This document shows, one piece after another, positions 6,502 to 10,800 of a stretch of 10,800 nucleotides of DNA. The translations under genes were made by a program, and so were the position numbers. The notes beneath the pieces are model-generated. The model did no database searches, was not told the origin of the DNA, and worked only from the letters and a program-made list of their open reading frames with translations. How positions within the stretch are numbered: position 1 is the stretch's first letter; the number at the start of each line of letters is the position of its first letter. This stretch comes from an uncultured Solobacterium sp. (GTDB lineage Bacteria > Bacillota_I > Bacilli_A > Erysipelotrichales > Erysipelotrichaceae): positions 1 to 10,800 of the forward strand of contig URCJ01000050.1 in assembly GCA_900546285.1 (NCBI GenBank), given 5' to 3'.

Positions 6502-7095
6502 ATGAAAAAAGGATTAGCTTATTTATTACCGAATACTAAAGAATTTAAGGAAATAATTGATTATGATTATCGTTTCTTGTGTGCCTTTAAACATAAGGAT
6601 GAACTACCTAAAACTTACCTTAAAGGTTATGAATGGAAGATGACTGTTGTATATAGGAAGTTTCAAGTTAACCAAGATAATATTTGGGGAAGGTATTATA
6701 AATGGAAACTACATCGTTGGGAATTGAAGACCGGTATTAGTTTTGAAGATAATACAAGTATTGGTAAGGGTTTTATTATTGGACATTGGGGTAAGATTGT
6801 GATTAATGGTAAGGCAAAATTTGGAAATCAATTCTTTGTGACTCATAACGTGACAATAGGAAGAGATATAAGGGGTAAAAGAAAAGGAACGCCTACCTTT
6901 GGTGATAGAGTAGTTATTAGGACTAATTCTACTGTTACGGGTAATATTCATATTGGCAATGATGTTTTGATTGCACCGAATACTTTCGTGAATTTTGATG
7001 TACCAGATCATAGTGTTGTAATTGGTAATCCTGCAACAATTCATCATCGAGATAATGCAACGGAAGGTCATTTACCAGATTTTGATTTACAATAG
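6502..7095 (+). CDS. CysE-like left-handed beta-helix (hexapeptide) acetyltransferase
   Basis: The 197-residue protein has a helical N-terminal part (about 1-75) and a hexapeptide-repeat beta-helix (about 79-180). It ends with the turn DVPDHSVVIGNPA, as in serine O-acetyltransferases and related O-acyltransferases. It should be a cytoplasmic trimer that transfers acetyl from acetyl-CoA to a hydroxyl group. His95 in GHWGKIVI fits the catalytic His158 of E. coli CysE. Compared from memory, the aspartate before it is Gly94, and the second active-site His193 falls at Thr130 (RKGTPTFG), so serine need not be the acceptor; a sugar is possible. AAGGA lies 11 bases before the ATG. An AraC-type regulator follows after 33 bases, probably in the same transcript. 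The family is clear; the substrate is unknown. Confidence 0.85.
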   Translation: MKKGLAYLLPNTKEFKEIIDYDYRFLCAFKHKDELPKTYLKGYEWKMTVVYRKFQVNQDNIWGRYYKWKLHRWELKTGISFEDNTSIGKGFIIGHWGKIVINGKAKFGNQFFVTHNVTIGRDIRGKRKGTPTFGDRVVIRTNSTVTGNIHIGNDVLIAPNTFVNFDVPDHSVVIGNPATIHHRDNATEGHLPDFDLQ

Positions 7096-7128
7096 TATAT
7101 AAATAAATTTTTTTCACGAGGTGAGCAG

Positions 7129-7899
7129 ATGGAAGTGTTAGAAAAATTAAGATTTCATAGTATTACTAGGTTTCAGTTTAAGACCTATAAAGAAGGTGTG
7201 AATAAACATATTGAAAAGAGACCACACTATGGTTTTATATTTTGTATACAAGGAAGCGCTATGTTTATTTATGGTGACAAGAAATATAAATGTGATCAGA
7301 AACATGTTATTTTAGTTCCTAAGAATTGCACCTATGATTTTCATATTAATGCAGATAATATTTTTCCAATCATTGATTTTGAATTAGATGGCGGTTTCTT
7401 TGATGAAGTCTATAGTATAGATTGTTTTGAGAGTAATACTTTTTATAAGAATTTTCTAAAGATGGAAAAAAGATATTTATACAATCTTGAATCAAGAGAA
7501 CTTATGGGCTTAAGTGAACTATATGATATTACCGCAAGGCTTAATGGGTATGGCCATTATGATCATAAATATGACATTATAAAGCCTTGTGAACAATATA
7601 TTAGAGAGAATGTTTATAAGGAAATTAAGATGTGCGAGGTGGCTAAGAAAGCTAATATTTCCGAAGTTTATTTTCGTCGTCTATTTAAAGAGAAGTATCA
7701 TTTTTCTCCTCTTGAATATATCGAAGAAATGCGTATGCATAGAGCTAAAGAGTTACTTATAAGTGATGAAAATCTAAATATTGGTGAGATTGCGATTGAG
7801 TGTGGATATGATAGTGTCTATGCTTTTTCTAGGGCTTTTAAGAACATGGTAGGCATGTCTCCGAATAAATTTAGGAAAATGTATACTGTTTCGAAATAG
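7129..7899 (+). CDS. AraC-family transcriptional regulator
   Basis: The 256-residue protein has an N-terminal cupin-like sensing domain (about 20-100, rich in beta strands, with HYGFIFCIQGSA and a late VLVPKNCTY segment). The C-terminal double helix-turn-helix spans about 155-252. The last part, IAIECGYDSVYAFSRAFKNMVGMSPNKFRK without a break in the family signature, is diagnostic of AraC regulators of sugar genes. GAGGTG (7118-7123) is 5 bases before the ATG. It shares a promoter region with the acetyltransferase gene ahead of it and is followed by PTS genes. The inferred job is activation of this locus in response to a sugar or sugar phosphate, through the two copies of the shared element, including control of its own transcript. 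Confidence 0.92.
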   Translation: MEVLEKLRFHSITRFQFKTYKEGVNKHIEKRPHYGFIFCIQGSAMFIYGDKKYKCDQKHVILVPKNCTYDFHINADNIFPIIDFELDGGFFDEVYSIDCFESNTFYKNFLKMEKRYLYNLESRELMGLSELYDITARLNGYGHYDHKYDIIKPCEQYIRENVYKEIKMCEVAKKANISEVYFRRLFKEKYHFSPLEYIEEMRMHRAKELLISDENLNIGEIAIECGYDSVYAFSRAFKNMVGMSPNKFRKMYTVSK

Positions 7900-7923
7900 A
7901 TAAATTTTTTATCGGCGTAGCCA

Positions 7924-7952
7924 TTTTTGTTAAAAATAATGAAATCTATAAT
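7924..7952 (+). promoter_or_regulatory. Promoter of the PTS EIIBC gene
   Basis: A perfect TATAAT at 7947-7952 has a poor -35 (TTTTTG, 7924-7929) at 17 bases. TTGTTA (7927-7932) is a better hexamer but only 14 bases away. The predicted start is about 7958-7960, inside the cre site. Confidence 0.55.
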
Positions 7953-7965
7953 GAAAGCGGTTCCA
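7952..7965 (+). promoter_or_regulatory. CcpA catabolite repression site (cre)
   Basis: TGAAAGCGGTTCCA matches the cre consensus TGWAARCGYTWNCW at 13 of 14 positions; only the Y is missed. It overlaps the last base of the -10 and the predicted transcript start of the PTS gene, where CcpA binding normally represses. The CcpA gene is not in the window. Confidence 0.7.
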
Positions 7966-8023
7966 AAAAGAGATGCTGCCTCTTTTATAAAAACAGCAAT
8001 TTTTACTCAAGGGGAGGATTATT

Positions 8024-9387
8024 ATGAGTGAAAAATCACTTGCCACTTTAATCGTAGAAGGTTTGGGTGGAGTTGAGAATGTGGTTTCCATTGAAAACTG
8101 TATGACTCGTTTAAGAACAGTTGTCAAAGATCCCACAAAGGTTGACAAAGGCGCTCTTAAGGCTATTAAGGGTGTCATGAGAATTGCTGGTACAGATAAT
8201 GAACCACAAATCATCGTTGGTCCAGGTGTCGCTGATACAGCATGTGAAGAAATCAAGAGTATGCCTGGTATTAAACTTACTGTTAATACAGAAGCAGTGA
8301 TGACTAAGAAGGACGCAAAAGGTATTTTCTCAATTTTCGCTAAAGTATTTACACCATTAATTCCAGTGTTTGCAGGAGCAGGCTTGATCTTTGGTGTAAT
8401 GAATATTTTCAAGGCTATTTGGAATGTTAATCCTGGAATTATCTTATTTAATCCAAATGATTCAACATTCATGTTGGCTTTACAAGTATTAGCTAGTACT
8501 TTCTTTACATACTTGAATATCGCAGTTGCAGCTAGTGCTGCTAAGGTAATGGGTGGTAACCCATACTTAGGTTTGGTTGCAGGTGGTATCATTATTAATC
8601 TTGGTGGTTTAGCTGGTAAACCTGGTTTATTTGGTGAGACTATCGTTAATGGCCGTGGTGGCACTTTGGCTGCTTTGGCTGCTGGTATTCTAATCGCCTT
8701 AGTTGAAAGAAAAGTTAAGAAACATTGTCCTGATGCATTGAAGATTCATGTACCACCAATTGTTTCAATTGTTGTGGTTGGTTTACTTGTAATCTATGTA
8801 ATTCAACCTGTTGCTGGTTTGATTTCTGATGGTATTACTAATGGCTTCTTATGGTTGCTAGATAATGTTGGACCATTCGCATATGGTATTATTGCCGCTT
8901 TCTTCTTACCTTTAGTTATGACTGGTATGCACCATGGTTTGTCTCCAGTTCATACTACTTTCATTGAAACTCTTGGCTATACACCAATTTACTCTTGTTG
9001 TTCTCTAGCTGGTGGTGGTCAAGTAGGTGCTGCTCTAGCTTTACTTGTTAAGTATAAGAAAGAAAAAGGTTTGAAGGAAGCTTGTATCGGTGGTCTTCCT
9101 GCTGGTATCTTAGGCATAGGTGAGCCATTGATCTTTGGTGTATCATTACCCCACTTGGACGTCCATTCATTTGTGCTTGTGCTGGCGCCTTTGTAGGTGG
9201 TTGTGTTCTAGGCATGTTCCCAGGACAAGGTGCAATTACTATGAATGTTTCTGGTATCCTTGGTGGTATTGTTAATACAAGACCTTTAGCGTATTACTTG
9301 GCTTATTTTGTATCTGTTGTTGCTGCTTTCATCATTACTATTGGTGTTGGTGTTAAGGACAAAGCTTTGGATGCGTTTAGGGACTAG
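8024..9387 (+). pseudogene. PTS sugar transporter EIIBC, glucose superfamily, frameshifted
   Basis: The first frame gives 390 residues (8024-9196). An EIIB domain (about 1-85) has phospho-cysteine Cys26 in ENCMTRLR. EIIC follows from about 108, with GMHHG (301-305) and the conserved GIGEPLIFG (364-372). At codon 376 the frame breaks: GVSLP should run on as LGRPF, but the sequence TTACCCCACTTGG puts LGRPF in the -1 frame. The old frame reads a short foreign tail to TAG at 9194. The other frame stays open for 77 codons (9154-9387) with normal membrane-segment sequence. Joined, the protein would be about 453 residues, a normal EIIBC. It resembles the MurP/sucrose-type EIIBC that lacks its own EIIA; a free EIIA is encoded downstream. 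GGGGAGG is 6 bases before the ATG. Without its last part the permease is probably inactive, unless the shift is a sequencing error. The sugar is unknown. Confidence 0.88.
9146..9159 (+). other. Frameshift site in the EIIBC gene
   Basis: The bases TTACCCCACTTGGA contain a run of four C. Removing two C restores Leu-Pro-Leu-Gly, the usual family sequence. Adding one C gives Leu-Pro-Pro-Leu-Gly, which also restores the frame. Everything on both sides is intact EIIC coding sequence, so the lesion is very recent or an error in the read. Confidence 0.85.
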
Positions 9388-9410
9388 TAAATAGCTTAAG
9401 ATAATTTATT

Positions 9411-9451
9411 AAGTAATCCTTTAAAACTCACGAATTAGAGGATTACTTTTT
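9411..9451 (+). terminator. Terminator of the EIIBC unit
   Basis: Positions 9411-9424 pair with 9435-9448 (14 pairs, one G-U) around a 10-base loop. TTTTT (9447-9451) runs from the stem end. It lies 23 bases after the restored stop of EIIBC and just before the shared operator element of the next unit, so EIIBC and the phosphatase-EIIA pair are separate transcripts. Confidence 0.9.
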
Positions 9452-9453
9452 AA

Positions 9454-9493
9454 TTTCGAAAATGTTAAAAATATAAACTTTATAGTCATTTAC
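9454..9493 (+). promoter_or_regulatory. Shared operator element, copy 2 (candidate AraC-regulator site)
   Basis: This is the second copy of the element at 6413-6452, with 35 of 40 bases identical and no gaps. The TTTCGAAA palindrome (9454-9461 region) and TGTTA (9463-9467) are kept. The second half-site is weaker (AGTCA at 9484-9488) but at the same 21-bp spacing. The element starts three bases after the T-run of the preceding terminator and runs into the -35 of the phosphatase promoter. Confidence 0.65.
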
Positions 9494-9516
9494 TTGTTTT
9501 TGCATCTTGATATTAT
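9489..9516 (+). promoter_or_regulatory. Promoter of the phosphatase-EIIA unit
   Basis: TTTACT (9489-9494) and TATTAT (9511-9516) are 16 bases apart. The predicted start is about 9523, a few bases ahead of GGAG (9529-9532). The layout copies that of the promoter at 6448-6476. Confidence 0.6.
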
Positions 9517-9538
9517 TGATTTATAAATGGAGAAAAAG

Positions 9539-10348
9539 ATGCGTTTTGACAATTTGATAATTTATAGTGATGTAGATGGAACGGCTACCTATTCTATAGG
9601 TAGGAAAGCTTATGTTTCAAAGGAAAACAAAGATGCGATTAATGATTTTGTGAAAAATGGCGGTTTATTTGGAGTGGCCAGTGGTAGAAGCCATAATTCG
9701 ATATTAAAAACTTTTGTGGATATAAATATCAATATGCCTTTGGTTGAATCTAATGGTGCCGCTGTCTATGATTTTGATAAACAAGAGTATTTATTTATCA
9801 ATTTTATAAGTAATGAGGCCAAAGAATTCGTTTATAAGCTTATCTTGAGTAATAAAAATTTAATGATGACAGCATTAGATGAATTTGATACATATAAGAT
9901 TATCACTAATGACGAAAGGGATTCTTGGGTTCTTGATTTTAAAAGGGATTTGATTTCTTATGATGAGCTTATGGATAAAAGAATACTAAAGTGCGCAATT
10001 TTAGCTTTGAAAGAAGATATTGATTCTATACTTGATGTGATTAAAGATAATGAATATTTATATCATTTAAAATCTGCTAGAAGTGCCGATATATATCTAG
10101 AAATGTTCGATTTATTCGCAGGTAAGGATCTTGGCATTAAGAGAGTTATTGAGGAATATAGCTTAGATAATAAAACATTGGTATGTATAGGTGATCATTA
10201 TAACGATATCGAGATGCTGAAGATGGCGGATATTGCGATTTGTCCTAAGAATGCAGTAGATGAAGTTAAAAATATTTGTGAGTATGTTGCTGATGATTGT
10301 CATAATAACGCAATAAAAGGTGCTATAGAGTATCTAAGGAGTAGATGA
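9539..10348 (+). CDS. HAD-superfamily (Cof-type) sugar phosphatase
   Basis: The 269-residue protein has the four HAD motifs. They are nucleophile Asp11 and acid Asp13 in SDVDGT (10-15), Ser48 in ASGRS, Lys196 in FAGKD, and GDHYND (218-223) with Asp219 and Asp223 for magnesium. The large cap between motifs II and III is of the Cof/IIB type, whose members dephosphorylate sugar phosphates and similar small molecules. An in-frame ATG at 9527 is open but has no ribosome site. The ATG at 9539 has GGAG (9529-9532) 6 bases before it and is preferred. The stop overlaps the next gene's start (TGATG). Sitting with EIIA in a PTS locus, it may remove phosphate from an imported sugar phosphate and relieve sugar-phosphate stress; this is inferred. 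Confidence 0.9.
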   Translation: MRFDNLIIYSDVDGTATYSIGRKAYVSKENKDAINDFVKNGGLFGVASGRSHNSILKTFVDININMPLVESNGAAVYDFDKQEYLFINFISNEAKEFVYKLILSNKNLMMTALDEFDTYKIITNDERDSWVLDFKRDLISYDELMDKRILKCAILALKEDIDSILDVIKDNEYLYHLKSARSADIYLEMFDLFAGKDLGIKRVIEEYSLDNKTLVCIGDHYNDIEMLKMADIAICPKNAVDEVKNICEYVADDCHNNAIKGAIEYLRSR

Positions 10349-10800
10349 TGAAAGAAGTTGAATTATTGAGCATTGGTAATGGAAGGGTTGCTAAGTTAGA
10401 AACTTTTCCTGATGAAGTAATTTCTGATGGTACATTGGGTGATGGCTTTGTGCTTAATTTAAAGGATAATGTTTTGGTTGCGCCGTTTTCTGGAGAAATA
10501 ACAGTAGTTTATCCAACCGGGCATGCGATTTGTATGGTTGGTGATAATGGCGTTCAAATGATGATTCATATTGGAGCTGAAACTTACAACATCGTAGGTT
10601 TGAATAAAACTTTAGTTAAGGTTGGTGATAGGGTTGAAGCCGGTGATAAATTGGTTAAGACTGATGTTAAAAAACTGATTAAAAAAACAGGTAGTGATGC
10701 TATTGCGGTTGTGTTTTTAAATGGAGAAAAAGTTGTTGATTTAAAGAATGAATGTAATGTAAAGCATCTAGAAAATATGGCTAAGTTGGCGGTTGAATGA
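10348..10800 (+). CDS. PTS EIIA component, glucose type
   Basis: This stand-alone 150-residue EIIA domain belongs to the Crr/glucose family. It takes phosphate from HPr on a histidine and hands it to the cysteine of an EIIB domain. The phospho-histidine is His74 in MMIHIG, and the partner His59 (TGHAI) lies 15 residues before it, the same spacing as His75 and His90 of E. coli EIIA-Glc. APFSGEI and VKVGDRVEAGDKL are also family motifs. Two starts are possible: the ATG at 10345 is 3 bases from AAGGAG (10336-10341), while the one at 10348 is 6 bases away and overlaps the phosphatase stop by one base. The latter is chosen. It is complete, ending on the last base of the window. Its natural partner would be the EIIBC encoded upstream, which is broken in this sequence; it may also serve other EIIBC proteins. 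Confidence 0.93.
   Translation: MKEVELLSIGNGRVAKLETFPDEVISDGTLGDGFVLNLKDNVLVAPFSGEITVVYPTGHAICMVGDNGVQMMIHIGAETYNIVGLNKTLVKVGDRVEAGDKLVKTDVKKLIKKTGSDAIAVVFLNGEKVVDLKNECNVKHLENMAKLAVE

Noticed and set aside
6709..7071. Open frame on the minus strand inside the hexapeptide acetyltransferase gene
   Set aside because: Low-complexity composition (many Asn, Ile, Ser and Thr), no motif, and fully inside a well-supported gene on the other strand.
7899..7913. Inverted repeat GATAAA/TTTATC right after the AraC gene as a terminator
   Set aside because: Only six A/T-rich pairs with a 3-base loop and no T-run after the stem, so it is too weak to call.
7928..7938. TGTTAAAAATA before the EIIBC gene as a third copy of the shared operator
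   Set aside because: Only 11 bases match. The TTTCGAAA palindrome and the second half-site are absent at the right distance, and it overlaps the -35 instead of lying upstream of it. TTTCGAAA at 7889-7896 is inside the AraC coding end, 39 bases away.
7930..8664. A 244-codon open frame on the minus strand opposite the EIIBC gene
   Set aside because: It lies wholly opposite EIIBC coding sequence and its own regulatory region, has no family motif and is proline- and lysine-rich in the way antisense frames of this gene type are. It is a shadow of the real gene.
9146..9159. Programmed ribosomal frameshifting at the C-run in EIIBC
   Set aside because: The codons TTA CCC CAC do not form a standard X XXY YYZ slippery site, I see no strong downstream stem, and PTS permeases are not known to be expressed this way. 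Mutation or sequencing error is simpler.

Overview
The window comes from an AT-rich, low-GC Gram-positive genome (Bacillota). Strong AGGAGG-type ribosome sites, Rho-independent terminators with T-runs, a class 1B pyrK/pyrD pair, a glucose-superfamily PTS and a good match to a CcpA cre site all point that way. The general look fits Erysipelotrichia or a related group, but this placement is an inference and no taxonomic marker is present. I see no rRNA, tRNA, CRISPR array or insertion sequence.

Left part (1-1081): an NADP-type short-chain dehydrogenase gene on the minus strand ends at a hairpin near the window edge. It is divergent from a pyrimidine operon. The operon has a near-consensus promoter (930-958) and a roughly 100-nt leader that can fold as anti-antiterminator, antiterminator or terminator, which is the layout of a transcription attenuator.

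Pyrimidine operon (1082-5389, plus strand): a DAACS-family carrier, then pyrK, pyrD, pyrF and pyrE. The first three gene junctions overlap (32, 19 and 8 nt) and the last gap is 5 nt, so translation is probably coupled throughout. The operon covers dihydroorotate to UMP only. The earlier steps (carAB, pyrB, pyrC) are absent from the window and the leading gene is a transporter, so import of orotate or a close relative is the most interesting hypothesis. The carrier lacks the arginine that acidic-substrate relatives use. The operon ends at a 14-bp perfect hairpin shared with a convergent gene.

Middle (5428-6360, minus strand): a tandem-GNAT acetyltransferase whose promoter appears to place the transcript start at its ATG, so it is probably leaderless.

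Right part (6502-10800, plus strand): a sugar-uptake and regulation locus. A CysE-like hexapeptide acetyltransferase and an AraC-type regulator form one unit. A PTS EIIBC gene under a probable cre site is disrupted by a frameshift near codon 376. A HAD phosphatase and a free-standing EIIA form a third unit. A 40-bp element (35 of 40 identical) lies just upstream of both the acetyltransferase-regulator unit and the phosphatase-EIIA unit. It contains a 21-bp-spaced repeat and is a good candidate for the binding site of the AraC-type regulator.
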